Positions 24,000 to 36,975 are shown, numbered from the stretch's first letter. The stretch: 64,000 nt of DNA from Phragmites australis (GCF_958298935.1 NC_084927.1:31818001-31882000), one strand, 5' to 3'. The notes: generated by a model from the sequence alone, not told the origin. Numbers and translations are program-made.

Positions 24000-25675
24000 C
24001 GTCATAAGAGGATGGATAAATTATGATACTTAGAAACTATTCAATTCTAAAGACTTCACAAGATAAACTTATCTTAATTTCTATCTAAATGTGCTCTAAA
24101 TTTATCTAGTGTGCTACTTTACCGATCAAACATATCTAAGAATGTAAATTACAAGTAAGTAAATGCGGAAACGTAAATAAGGTATAGAGAGCAAACTTGG
24201 CACAAAGATTTTTCCTGTGGTATCGATGGTATGAATGACACCCCTAGTCTACGTTGGAGCTCCACTAAGGATATGCTCTTGATCGGCACTCGGTCACGGC
24301 TATTGAGCCACAAAGTCACAAAGACAAGGTCTCAATCCGAATGAGCCACCAAGTCACCAAGGCAAGACCTCACTACAAGCCTATCTTCCAGTCCCTTACC
24401 GCTGTGATCACTTCGAAACTTGAGCCACCAAGGCAAGGGTCTTCGCGTCCCCGTACACGTGTCTTGCCGCCGCGCTACACCAAATCAGAGGGTCAACAAG
24501 TTACGAACGAGTCACTAAGACTCCAAGGTACCGGCGTACCACTTGGTACATAGTTGGATCACTCCTTGATCCACTATCTAGGTAGCAATCACCTAGCAAC
24601 ACTCTCTCTAGGCCTATAAGCATTAATCACTCACTAATCTTGTGTTTAATCACCTTGGATGATCACTTTAAGCACTTTGGTGGCTTGGATGTTTTTTCAA
24701 ATGTATATGGGGTTCCCTGAACTCTAGCAGCATGTCATCCTTAAAATGACTGAGTGGAGGGGTATTTATAGCCTCAAACTCGTGGATTAGCTATTGCTCC
24801 AACGACTCAACTTTACTGTGAATACCGAAGATCTTATGACAACAATAGTACAAGCACCGGACCATCCGGTGTGTACATTAGTGAATACTAGCCGTTTGAA
24901 CTTTACTCAAACTTCTTCTAAATATTGGATTCTCCAGTGTATACTCAAATCCATCACCGGACATTCCAGTGAGTTATCTTGAGTCATCCGAGCCTTTGTA
25001 TCTTCTCTGTGTAAATTGATCCGGTGAAGCTTTCAGTGCGCATCTCTTTATCTGGACCATTCGGTGAGTTATCCTAAGCCAAACCGTGTCTTTGCAGCCT
25101 CTCTGTGTAAAATACTCTAGTGCATTCATCCGGTGTTCATTCCATTCACACCGGATCATCCGGTGAGCTAAACTTTCTCTTTTTTTCTTAAAATACTCCA
25201 CTGCAACTATCTCTGTGATCACTGGACTATCCGGTTATTTTATCATTCTTCTTCAATAGTTGCATCCTCTCTGGTAGGAATGCTCCGATGAGATCATCCG
25301 GTGTGCACAAGCCAAACAACATACCATCCGGTCAACTAATCATCGCTCTTCAGCACTTGTAACCATCTCTGCAAGAATTGCTCTGGTGTATATCTTCCGC
25401 TGATCACCGGACCATCCGGTGGGTTGTTCCATTTTGCCATTTGAGCAGAAACACTCCGGTAAGTACACGGGTCTTAACTATCCGATGTCTTATTTCTCCT
25501 CTGTTAAGAATACTCCGGTGATTATAGCCTTAAGTACACCAGACCATCCGGTGAGAACAAATCTCCTGTGACTTCTCTAATTTAACCAAACTTTGTTCCA
25601 ACAACGGTGGCCTCTTCATGTTATCATTAATCACTAAAATCACAATCATGTCCTAATAGGGTCATTTTCGCTATA
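24000..25675 (-). mobile_element. 3' LTR of a Maximus/SIRE-type copia remnant
   Basis: Minus-oriented LTR. Just to its right the minus strand reads GTCATCAATCACCAAAAAG, the typical sequence before the Maximus polypurine tract, followed by a TAGCGAAAATGACCC-type LTR start. A TATA-like CTATAAATACCCC reads leftward at about 24770. The LTR carries many palindromes of the form CACCGGACCATCCGGTG, for example at 24856-24872, 25149-25165, 25405-25421 and 25538-25554. The left end near 24000 is approximate. Confidence 0.7.
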
Positions 25676-26799
25676 ATATCTCACTTTTTGGTGATTGATG
25701 ACAATACAACTAAAGCAAGCGGCAAGCGATAAATGATACCAATTGACAAGATTATAAAAGAGCACAAAGTCTTACAACATTGCTTGGATGCATGTTCTTA
25801 ACACATAGTCCCCCTTTATTCTGACTCCCCTTTCTCCAATGCCACTATCTCCCTTGATCGATCTATGCAAGAGCTTCTCTTTTGTCAATCTAAGCGTCTT
25901 ATGTTGTTTCTAGCATCTTCTTCTTTTCCCCCTTTATCAACTTCAATATTTATAGACATCTTGCTTGTTGCTATGATCTCCTCCATATTGTTCATCTTGT
26001 TTTAGTCGTCAAAATTCTTCCATTTTGTCAACAATTTCTCAAAGGCTATAAGCATATGTTAAACCCAAGGGAAAAATGTTAGTGCATATGGAAGAGAGTT
26101 TTATAAATCATGATCTAATAAAAATGATACTAATTGAAATGAAAAAAATATGGATCATAATTTATAAAATTCACATAATATAATCTAAACTCCTCCTATA
26201 TGTGTGTATACATATGATAAGAAAGAAACATATGCAAAACTCAATAATATTTTAAGATAGAAAGTTTAAGCTATAATATTTATATAGGTAGCTTAAATAA
26301 ATAAATAAATTTAATAATGACACCAATTGAAGCACTTAAGTATTGCATACCTTTGGGGACTTTTAGATTGCTCCAAGAGACTATAAAAGATATAACTTGC
26401 AACATGTTTTAGTCTCAAAATCACAATATATATGATATACTCCATCTGAATGTGTGCATACAAGTGTTGAATACTTGTGAGACATATGTACTTGTTATCG
26501 ATAACAATGAGAATTTATCCTATAGATTGGATCATGGCATATAAAAGATACCAAATGTTATCGCCATGTAAGGGACTTACAACTAATAAACTATGTAAGT
26601 TGTTCATAGGTTAGAGATAAATACAAGCAACCTACCATATGAAAACCTACATTAGACATTGCAATAAATTAAAATAAACATATGCAATCCTAGACAAGAC
26701 AAATGAACTAGAAGCAAAACAAAATGTATGAATAAGAATGTAGCTACACTTACCTCTTTTATCTTTGGATTGGGATTTGGGTATGTGATGATCATGATC

Positions 26800-27448
26800 T
26801 TCATCAATACTTCCATCTTTGATACTTGTCCATCAATGCGTCCATTAATGACCTTGAGGAAGAGCTCTTCTTGGAGGGGAGGATGGTGAAGCTTTCATCA
26901 CTTAAACTTGACTCTTCATCGTTACTCACTCATCTTTCTAAGCTTGTGAATGCCTTAGCTCTTCCCCTTGTCTCCCTCTTATTCTTGATCTTCTTCTCCT
27001 TTTTGATATGATCAAGTGTGTTGATCAAATCTTTAATGTAGATAGGATGATCAATCTTGGCATTGATCATCTTCATATTCTTCTCTATCTTTGAAAAAAA
27101 CTTAGTCATCTTGGGATCAATTTCATCATCACTTGATGTGCTTTGATCATCCTCTTCATCTTGATCACCATCATCTTCGCTTGAGCTTGAATTTTGCTCT
27201 TGCCTCCTATTCTTCGTCTTCATATGTGAGCATTGAGCTTGTTTGCTTGTGAGGGTAAGATTCTTGGTGTTGGATGAGGTAGGAGCTTCCACCTCTATAT
27301 TTATTGTCATCTTATAGGTGGTGATCTTGCCAAGTACTTGACTTAGAGTCATCTTTTTTATGTCATTGTTGTCGTAGATAATAGAGACTATCAACTTGTA
27401 CTTTGGAAAAAAAGCTTGAAGTATTCTTCTCACTACTTGACCAGTCAC
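26800..27448 (-). pseudogene. Copia gag fragment (UBN2-type), Maximus lineage
   Basis: Minus-strand open frame 26930-27448 (172 codons) beginning TGQVVRRILQAFFPKYKL, the C-terminal part of the copia gag UBN2 domain. An acidic Ser/Glu/Asp linker (SSSSEDDGDQDEEDDQ) and a Lys-rich tail follow. The zinc knuckle, protease, integrase, RT and RNase H are all absent: only about 1.1 kb separates it from the 3' LTR. The 5' side is cut at about 27450, where sequence of a Tat gypsy element begins. Confidence 0.75.
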
Positions 27449-27449
27449 A

Positions 27450-30400
27450 AGGCAAGGCAGGCGCCAGTGGCTCCAACATCCAGCAAGTGGTCGCCCACCA
27501 TCATGTGAAGCTTGTCCTCAAGATCACGTGCCTTCTCGGAGGCCTCTAAAAACCCAGTCAATATGACCAGTCATAGTGTTCCCGGGTGTCGGGCGAGCCT
27601 GAATGTCGGCAGACCGAAGCAACGAGTCGAAGGGGGTAAAAGCCCGGCTAAGGCGATCATAGAACTTTTTGTGTTCTCCCTGACCATATGGTCCTGGTCC
27701 CTCCATGCCGCGAGGATTTCATCCTAAAAGCGGTTGAGGTAGTCATAGAACTGTTCTCGTAGATGGTCGTTCTCCCTGGTCATTTGTGCCAGGTCCCGTC
27801 GTACCGTAAGCAGCTCCTCCTGACAGGCTAGGCAACAAACAGGACAAGAGTCATGTAGGAGTTAGCTGGTCGAAATTTACACAGCTAGCCTAAGACTGCA
27901 TGTAGCTTGGACGATCAGACCAACATACCTTGTTAAGATCGCCCTGCAGACTCGCTCGCTCGACTGCAAAACCCCACTCACACTCAGCCACCACCTTCCG
28001 AGTATGCTGCTTGTCGAAGTCATCAGTAAGCATGATGGAGGGCACGCTACGAGTAGAGGGGCCGATCGGCTCTAGCTGCGCTCCATTTATGGGCGTGGTT
28101 GGGGCCTCGGAGTGAGCACCATGTTTGGACATGTCGTGGATTCTACGACCACAACGACAATACAAGCTTATTAGAAAACAAAATGCATCGTCTATATATA
28201 TGACAAAACCAGAGTTACTGCCCGATTCTTACTCCTCGGTGGTCTCCACCCTAAAAATAGACTCTACGAAATCTACAGCCCCTTGGCACTCCTGCTTCAG
28301 CTTCTCCTCGGCTTCAGGTCCTGTGGCCACAACTCCCTCCCAAATGACGTCTGGATCGAAGTTAGGGTCACGACTACGGTAGCATCGGAGGACATACCCC
28401 GCAGTCTCCCTCACTGCCTCCGCCACTTCCTTTGCAGCTCTCACCGCCAGGATACCTGGGAGCTCAGAAAACCTCTCCGAGAGAACCTTAGTAGCGCGGG
28501 CCCGAGATAGGGCTGTGGATCGTGACTGCGGCTCAATGATGTCCAACCTGAGTTTCCCCAAGGGATCTGTCAATGCCTTAAAGGCATCCAAAAGAAGGCC
28601 GTGGGTGGTATACTCGTCCGCCTTGAGTTGGAGGTTCTCAGTGGCGAGTTCAGCTTGCTAGCGTTGGAGTTCATTGTACTTCCGCTGAAGCACGAGCCTC
28701 GCCTCCTTCTCCTGAGCCAGCTGCCTCTCTAGCTTGGCACACCTCCTTGTCAACAACCAGCTTGCAGATCGAGGCCAGGAAACATGCGACCATGGAGAGC
28801 AGGTCAAATTTCAGAATGGGCTCCACAACCAGCTCCATCGGCACAATAGTCACGATTAGTGCTCCCGGGGCCGAGGCCGACGCTGGAGGAGGGATCGGAA
28901 TGCCCTGCTGTGGCGCCGGAAAGGGGAGTCACAACTTGGGGCATAGGAGTGGTCGAGGGCATGCAACAACAATGGAACCACATAATCAAAAGGAGAATAC
29001 AAACTCGGTGTATCCTACACCAACCAAAGAACTCACTGCAGACGCAAAAGACGTAAGCACAAGCCTAGTCCTCACGAAGCCACTGGACCGACTGTTCGAG
29101 GAGGACAGGCTTGCGAACAACCCACGGACACGCTTGGACGCGTCTAGCACAGATGAGTCCCCCACCAGTCTTTTCCCCCTAAGCGTAGACACTTGGCCGG
29201 CAGCGGCCTGACCGCTCCTGGTATGGGCAGAAGGGGTCTGGTCGGTGGGCACCTGGTTAGGGTAAGGCTGGTCGGAGCGACGCAGGTTAGCCCCCTATTT
29301 GCCGGTGCCACCCTCGAGACCGCCACCCGCAGCCTTCGTCTAGCTCTAGGTAGTCTGACAACCTCCGCGGCTAGCTGTACTGACTTCTGTGGCCATGGCC
29401 TCGGCAGTCACCGGACGCAATACGTCGACCAGTGCAAGATCCTGCTGTAATACAAACTATGAAACCTCAAACTATGGGAAGATCGGGGATCAAAAAGTCT
29501 AAGAAAAAGCCAGCCATACCATGCGGCGGGCCCTCTCTAAAGGTGACATATCGCACAACATAAAAGTGTCTCGCGGAGGTCCATTCTTCTTCGCAGCGGC
29601 TGCCATTAGGAGTTTGATCTGCTGGTCGACGATATCGTCGGCCAACTCTGAGATAAGGGAATACGTAAGATACCATACGATCAACAAGCAGACACAATGA
29701 AAAGGGATGTGACGTTACCTATGGAGCTTTCCCGAGTGACGTCATCCCTCACGGTGTACAAATAGGCTAGGTGCTCTCTCCTCCGCAGAGGGCATAACCG
29801 ACGCTTGACAAAGTCGCAGACGACGTCTACTCCCGTCAGCCTGGCGTTCATGAGATTCTTGACCCGGGTCGCGAGGACCAACAGCTCCATGGTGGGTGTG
29901 GGGGTGGTTCCCCAGTCCTCGTGGTACTGAGCCGGTATGCTCGCCACATGGATATTATCTATGGCGTCCTCGGTCTTGAGGTAGAACCAGTTCTCCCTCC
30001 AGCCAGACCACAAGGACTTAAGGCCCATCTCGAGGTATGAGCCGGCGAGGCCATCATGGAGATGAAACCTGCAGTTCCCGGTGGCCAGCCCAGCCACCGG
30101 TCTGGTCGTGTAGAAGTACCTAAAGAGATCAAGGCACAGTTGGACTCAGATAAAGTTCTTGCACATGTGAGCAAAAACGCCCAACATGATAATGGAGTTG
30201 GGGTTGAGGTGGAGGTGATGGACGCCATAGAAGGAAACGATGGTAGTGAAAAACTCGGAGAAGGATGACACGAGACCAGCCAGGAAGAAGGAGGCAAACA
30301 TCACGATCTCCCCCCTCGTGGGAAGCAGGTGTGTCCTCCCTAGCGCGGTACCTAGAATAAAGGTGGGGAGGGAGTAGACGGCTCTCGTACATCGCCTTCA

Positions 30401-30943
30401 GCCTCACCTCGGTGCACTTCGACTTGGGAAAGTCAGGCTCGTTGCCAGTGCATGGTGTCATGGGATGTATGGGGGGCTGCAAGGAAAGCTCTGATGAAGA
30501 AGAAGGTGATGGGCATTGGGCTTTAGGGCGTGGTGACTGAGGAGATGGCGAATAGTTTCATGGGGAGCTTTTGGCTGTCCAACTTATAGGGCTAATGTGA
30601 TATCCCAACCGCCGCGAGCCCAACCATTTCGGAATTCGAGAGGCCGCATGGGGAACCAAAATCCTCTCGAGTCTAGCGTCAATTAAAGTTTCTATCTCCC
30701 ACGATCCTCTTCCACGCACACGCCTTCCTTTTTTTTCTCCCTCCTAGGATTCTCTCTCTGCAGATGTTTAACCTCCCCTCGTGATGTGGTTTTCTGAGCC
30801 AGCCATGAAAGTGGACCATGTCACCAACCACTCCCAGGGCAAACTCATGTTCACCCAAGGCCCAAATGGTACGACCGTGTCCGACCACGACTATATGATA
30901 AACTGCACAGTCTACCGTATCCGCGAGGGAGCTTGGAGGCTAC
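27450..30943 (+). mobile_element. 3' internal part of a Tat-lineage gypsy retrotransposon
   Basis: Internal DNA of a plus-oriented element whose 3' LTR starts at 30944 after the purine-rich tract AGCTTGGAGGCTAC. No gag-pol is left; the block is dominated by an antisense ORF (separate entry). The left edge abuts the copia gag remnant, so the 5' part was lost or the element is chimeric. Assignment to Tat (Grande/RIRE2-like) rests on the antisense ORF and the PPT/LTR start, and is an inference. Confidence 0.6.
27890..30482 (-). pseudogene. Antisense ORF of the Tat element (gypsy-type 'putative transposase' family), frameshifted
   Basis: Minus strand, opposite to the element's own orientation. 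Segments from N to C: 30129-30482 (start MQPPIHPMTPC), a frame change, 29681-30097 (containing GNCRFHLHDGLAG, WRENWFYLKT and LMNARLTGVDV), then 28229-28591 (Glu/Ala-rich, with VRAAKEVAEAV) and 27890-28165. The central part resembles the plant protein family annotated as 'putative gypsy-type transposon domain' (PF04195), found in antisense ORFs of Tat elements. The biochemical function is unknown. At least two frame breaks are present. Confidence 0.62.
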
Positions 30944-31730
30944 TGTTGGTGTAAATAATAATAGGGTCCCTTAGTAGGGGGACCCACGATGGTTAAATAT
31001 CAACCTTTTCTACACGTTATGATTGGACAGGAGCATGGTCCCCGGCGTGTCCAGCCAACGACCACATGACCAGTTTCTTCGACTAGTCTTCAGGTCTCAA
31101 ATAGAAACCCCGCGACTAATTTTCTCTAATCGCAGGGCAGGTATGTGCCTAATTAGTCTAATTTCATTACATATTTTTTCACTCAAGTGTTATCTCTTAC
31201 CTAGGTCGTCCTTCCGGACGGACCTAGGTGTGACCGACACAGGCTTGTCGTGTCCCATCCCGTTGCATTAAAGACTACGAAACAACCTGACAAAGCGTGG
31301 TAATAGGTTTTGCAGGAGCGCAAACGGCGTGTGGGGACAAGACCTGGCAGACTAGGCGATAAGAATGGCACGGGTGTGGGACGGATGGTATAGATCCTAC
31401 AGACCAACAAGACAAGTGAAATGTGGCCACTCACCGTAATAATAGACATAGGTTAGAAGGATTAGTTAGACCTGTGTCTAGCTTGGGTTTCTATGTAAGT
31501 CCTCTCCCTCGGATATATAAAGGGAGGGAGACACGGAGAAAAGATAGAAGGTATCCAATTCATTTAAATCTTATAAAAAATACATAGGATGTAAGGTTAT
31601 TATTTTAAGAAAATCCCGAACTTGAATAACTCTTAGTGCTCTCAGTTCATCACACGCACACAGCTAAAACATACGGTCTCAAATCGCGGATCACGCGCCC
31701 GTCATTAGATATACTTTGATATTATTGTCA
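30944..31730 (+). repeat. 3' LTR of the Tat-lineage element
   Basis: 787 bp, starting TGTTGGTGTAAATAATAATA right after a purine-rich tract and ending in ATTATTGTCA. A plus-strand TATA box (GGATATATAAAGG, about 31512) precedes a purine-rich R region, which confirms the orientation. No matching 5' LTR is in the window. The right end is set by the terminal CA and is less certain. Confidence 0.62.
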
Positions 31731-33020
31731 GAAGTAACCTCGATACTGTGCATCCCCGCTGCTATAGTGAGATCAGATCTCTCCACCTACATCTCATAGG
31801 ATTCCACTTCACCTAGATAACTTAACGCCCTTTCTTTGTTTGAAATGTCAAGAAGGTAGGAAGCTGTTCTAGCTTGGTTTTCTGTTCTATTCCACGCAAC
31901 TTAGCTTTGTCAGGTTCTCGAAAAAAAAGAAAGGTCATTGAAGTGAAAATTGTTTACCTGCGATGTTAAATGGAAATGCCAGGTTGGCCTGAAACAAAAG
32001 AGTGCCTGCTATAGTCGATATGATAATTGGACGTGGGGTACCTAGTCATTTGCTATTCGTAAGAGGTGCACAGTGCCGTCCAACGTAGCATTATTCAGAA
32101 GCAGTAGCTGAAACGAGTGCTCTGGTGTGCATTGCATGTGTACTGCAATGCTGGCCACAGTATTTCCCCAAATAAACGCTTTTTGGCGCTGTCCAGTGCC
32201 CCGGCCCCAAAACAATGGCTTTTCTACTACGTACTGCTATTACGTGGCCTTCTTTTACCATTTCATTTTGAGCGGAAGTAACGTACTAGTACATGTAACT
32301 CTGAACCAGAAGGACAAATTAGCAGAGAAAATTAGAAATCAGTATTGACTTGCTTAAGCTAGCCTTGTCAGAACTAAGAAAGAGAAAAAAAAAAAGCTCT
32401 TTAGTTGAAATGTGTGCGTGTTATTTGTTGATGAAAAATGAGAGGAACGGAGTGATGCTGATGCGCGATTTATTCTCTGGCAAAACAGTACTGTAGCAAC
32501 TATCATGCCTGGCTACAAAACGTTCACGAATGGGCAATGGCACTGTGCTGCGGTCAAACCAAACATAACATCCATTGCAATGGGTTTATTCCCTTCGCGC
32601 GTCTCCTAGCTACTAGCTCGAAAGTAATTGCGGCACATGCACAAGGCGATCATTGCCGTTGCCATGCCATTCTGTAGCATTCTGGCGACTCTAATTTGCG
32701 TTGAACTTTTGCGAAGTCGCATGCAGGAACGATGGAATTGTACAATTCCCTCGCAGGGAAACAAAACCTTGGCGATTTGGTTGCTCATGGAGATCAGGTT
32801 GGGCTCCTCCAGCCGTCCTGTGGGCCCCTATTCTGTAACCACATAATCATTCCCTTGCATTGCAGGAGTCCTCATCCATTGCTTTACTGTTCCTCGCACG
32901 TACAATCTTCAGTTAATTCCTCCATCCTCAACTGCGCGCGCGCTCTCTCTCCGTGGGATGTGTGAGTGGATGTGACAAAGCTACTTGAGACGTCATGTTG
33001 AGACGTGTCACGTCTTAAGT
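31731..33020. other. Gene-free interval
   Basis: Ordinary composition; open frames up to 77 codons, none with recognisable features. No transposon ends were recognised. It may hold unique intergenic DNA between nested-element blocks. Confidence 0.4.
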
Positions 33021-34500
33021 TTTTGTGTTGAACAATTGATAACTTTATCTTGTAGTTAAGTTGAAATTCGGGAGTTTGGGAATTACATGAGCATGTACAT
33101 TTATGACAATATATGATTATTATTTATGACTAGCTGTAGTGAAGGTAACATAAATTTTGGGAGAAGAAAAAATATTTTCTTGTCTTATATATATGATGTG
33201 TAGGAGTCAACAACGAGAGGATCGATACTAAGCACGAGGCTTAGAGTCAGACGGTCAAGGTGGCAGGGCTAGTCAAGGGTGATCCATATCACATGTGGAG
33301 AGAGCAAGAAGCATAAGGAGGTTGGTGAAGACAAGGTGAGCGAGATGCTATTGTAAATGATAAGGTGGTCTGAGGAGCAAGATCGAAAGAGACTTGTCGG
33401 CAGTCAGGATCGCGGGACAAGGTGACATGTGTCGACATGTGAAGACTTGCTTAGGATGTAAGAAAGTGGCAGAGAGTCATGATTGAGAAGCGTGGAAGAT
33501 GTTTTTGCGGTTTAACCTCAAAACCGTAGAAAGAATAGATGTGCACGTGGTACCATCATGAAACTTACGATGGGACAAAGCAAAGTGATGGATACTCTAG
33601 AAGCGTTGGATCGAAAGAAAATGAGTTGGACGATTTTGCCCCTAAGGATAGGAAGAGTGAGGGTATTTTGGGATGTCCAAAATAGCCTAAATGAGAGAGA
33701 GGGTGATGCTTGTGCCCGTCATGGGGTTACAATTTCAATTGACAGGGATGGCTTAGAGAGAAAGGGAGCAGAAGAGATGTAGATTTAGATCTAATCTTCT
33801 TGTTCCACAAGAGAGGGAGGAAAGTGCAATATCCTAGCAAGGTACTTATGTATTTAACCTCCATTTTAATTAAATGAGATTTGTTGAAGTAACTTCGTGC
33901 TCCTATATATCTCCTATCTCTTCTCTGTGTTCGATGAGAAATGTGTGTTTTCCCCCTTTTGTGAATTTTGTTTTTTTCTTTTAGTTGCGATTTTGGATGG
34001 ATTTTGTGAGTTTGTAAGGTGTTGGGACATGTGACAATGTGTCTTAATGATCTTGAATCAATTCATCTCATAAGCACCACAGATTTGGAGTTTTTGCACT
34101 TGTTCGTGCCGCATCCCCTTTACCCCGAAAGGAATGAACTTTATGATGATTTTCTGATACTTAGGGAAGATCTTTTTGTGGTGATTTCCCATGTTTAGAT
34201 GTACCTTTGGTTCAAATTTTATTAGATTTGGAGGTCGTTTGATTGGATTTCACCTTTTGAATCTTGTTAGCTCGAGAGATGATCTTTGTGCAGTCTCAAG
34301 AGTCAGATTGTCAAGATTCGCGATCAGACCTACAGAACAAGAGTCCGACCGCTAAGTAGATAAAGTTTTCAAATATCTCTGCTCTTCTCACAGCTAGACC
34401 GCCAAGACTCACACTCAGACCATTGGAGCTTAATTTGTGATGTGTTGTTTACTCCTCTTGTATTGTTGCTTCTGTTTTACATAAAGGGATTTCTACCTTG
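33020..34500 (+). repeat. Maximus-type LTR relic or solo LTR
   Basis: It follows the same order of landmarks as the copia LTRs at 52.3 and 60.3 kb: TTTTCTTGTCTTATA.ATATG..GTAG, then CACGTGGAGA, AGACTTGTCGGCAGTCAGGATCG, TTGCTTAGGATGTAAG, and finally ACCTCAAAACCGT followed by ACCATCATGAAACTTACGA. It is much more diverged from them than they are from each other. It carries several CAGACCGNNAAG-like words at 34300-34430. No internal domain is attached and exact ends and TSD were not found. Confidence 0.6.
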
Positions 34501-36155
34501 GCTCTTAGGGTCATTAGTTCAGTTTTACATAAACAAATTTTAGATGGCCTTTCTTAATTGCCACACAAGACGTCTCTTTTCTAACTTAAATAAGATCACG
34601 TAGTTTATTAGGGTTTAGGGTTTGAAAAGATATCAGAGGAAGAGTAAGAACACAAAAAAGGCCCTTCGCTACTTTAAAAAAAAAAGAATCCATTTTCAGC
34701 TCTTTTTTTGTTGCAGGAATTTTTTTCAGCCCTTGGGATAAGAAATTGCAACGTACAGGTGTACAGCTAACAAGACGCGGTAGTAGAATGCCGTTGCATC
34801 TCTTTTAATTCACCTTTTCTTCTGTCCCGAGATTCTCAGAGATGTGCACGACCTGAGGCCTCAAAGTTCGTGTCCCAAATAGTTGTGTAGTAGCTCCTCG
34901 GTCGGACGCCCCTCGCCATGGATAAATCTCCGGCGTCTTCTCCGGCTAGCTCCGCTTCATGACGGGCACGGTTGACACAGTGCACACATCGATCGAATTG
35001 ATTTCCATGAACAGGGTCAGATCTCCTGCTGTTTAGCCAGAGCCTCTGCACTGTTAGTAATACACGTACGTGTAACCTCTGACGATGCATAGGATACTAT
35101 AATGCAGAACAATGCACAGCGGTTAGATACTGTGTGAGATCGCTGTGCAAAAATCCCGTACCTTCCACGTAGCCAAGACATTTCTTTCCAAAATAGTAAT
35201 GCTGTAACGATATATGCACCAAGATATCTCTTTTAACTCAAAAGTCAAAACTCATAAGACCATAGGAGTAAAATGATTATGTTCTTTTTTTTTAGCTGAA
35301 GATGGTGAAAAATAATTTATAGATTGTGAATTATATATAAAATTTACATATTTTGTATAAATTGGTGGAAGACATATTGCTAAATTGTTAAAAACTAAAT
35401 TATACAATTTACAAGTTAAAATAAATAGGTAGCTTCGTAGATCTTACGATGATCGATATAGGCAGCTATGCTTGTCCATGAAGAGCGTGCTGCTATAGTA
35501 GACGTAGGAGGAGGAGATCGAGTCAGGACACGACCCAGCGGAGAAACTTGCGTGTATCTGGAATGCTGCAGGCAAGCGAGCGATTCATCTTTGCAGCTCT
35601 GCACAAAGCTTCCTTCCTAGCTGCAAATGGAAGCCAGCTAGACGCTGCAAAAATTCTCTCCTTCGGACAGGCAGGCATCAGGAATTCAGGATCCAGGCAT
35701 ATACCCGTGCTGCCATCCGCTGCCTATCTATGCCGGCGCAGCAGCACGAGAAGGTACGTACGTAGGCCAGAGGAAGGAGGAAGCGCACGTAGCACCGTAC
35801 AGGGCTACCTGCCTATCTACTACTGCGCGCAACACCAGGCTCTAGTGAGGTAAGCTCCTGGAACAAGATACGTAAGGACATGCTACGCTGCTATCCTTTA
35901 CGACGCGCCGCCTGTTGCGAAAGGAGTAAATGGCTGTAGCAGCCGCAGCAGGTGGCTGGCTGGCTACGCGCGCGTGTACGCGCCCGTATCTATACGGTGC
36001 CTCTGCATGCAATGCAAACGCAGGAGACACGCATACGCTGCTTGCTGGGTTGAGGTGGGCGTACGTGTGCAGGAGGGCAGCCAAGTGCAGGGACCATCCT
36101 GGCTGTCCGTGCCTAGCCAACGCGCGCCGCCACTTGTGAGGACAGCTCCCATACT
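34501..36155. other. Gene-free interval
   Basis: A mix of AT-rich (35.2-35.45 kb) and GC-balanced (35.45-36.15 kb) DNA. Open frames up to about 100 codons lie on both strands without domain resemblance. The motifs GTACGTACGTAGG (35754) and GGCTGGCTGGCTACGCGCGCGTG (split by eye, near 35953) are low-complexity. Confidence 0.35.
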
Positions 36156-36159
36156 TAGA

Positions 36160-36352
36160 GCTAGCTATTAGTTCTAATCACACACTTTTTAAAATTTACA
36201 TAAATTTCATTATTTATTTAGAAAGTTGCCAAGGTAAGATCTGCTTCGCACTTAGAGTATCTCTTGAGACATAGATAATTGTGAACGACAAGATCTATAT
36301 AAATTTTGAGAAATACGTTTTAATGGTTAGAGCTAGCAGCTATCTCTAGCCA
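36160..36352. mobile_element. Candidate MITE
   Basis: The left end (AGCTAGCTATTAGTTCTAAT) and the complement of the right end (AGCTGCTAGCTCTAACCATT) are loosely inverted, and both are followed by AAAATTTA-type words. The size of about 190 bp fits a MITE. No clear target duplication. Confidence 0.38.
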
Positions 36353-36769
36353 TTGAAGCTGCCCTGAGGACATGCATGCCTACCTATAGGTAGGCACCAC
36401 TGCACCAGGTGGCACGCAACATGATGTCCATGGCCGGCCTGCTCTGACTAGGCATGTCATGCTTATGCACGAGCTATGTTAAAGGAAGAGTAGTTTTGGG
36501 GTTCCGGGGGGGGGGGGTGCGATGGTGGATTCGGTCTGTGCAGGTGGAGGAGTGGAGGTACACTCGTTAGAGTATACACAAGCAACACGCCTAGTCATTG
36601 CCTTCGCAATGCAGACCTCTGTTAGGCAGATGGCTAGAGACAGAGGGAGGGTGACATCTGTTTTTTTAATCTTTGCATTACTTTCTGCCCAGTTAACACA
36701 CACTCTCTTTAGCAAAAATTCAAAAATAGACAACATACCAGATCATATTTACAAATATAGCAAGTGTAT

Positions 36770-36975
36770 TTGATATTCTGTGTGCCAAAATCAAAATTTT
36801 GACACGTGGTGCGCCAAAAATATATAAGACTAATAATATTGGGCACACAATGTATCGAATATGTGGAACCTTAAGCGTATTCGGCACACCATGTAACGAA
36901 TATACCTAGATACCCTGTATTCGACACATGGCATGCCGAATACAGGCAACAATACTGTATTCAGCACACCATATG
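36770..36975. repeat. Palindromic GGCACACCATGTGCCGAATA-type repeat patch
   Basis: About five diverged units of a 40-50-bp repeat: GTGTGCCAAAATC..GGTGCGCCAAAAATA, GGGCACACAATGTATCGAATA, TTCGGCACACCATGTAACGAATA, TTCGACACATGGCATGCCGAATA and TTCAGCACACCATATGCCAAAA. Each is a partial palindrome around CACAC/CATGTG. I know similar words from grass transposon-associated repeats, but no family is assigned. 36976-37777 has no recognisable gene. Confidence 0.6.
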
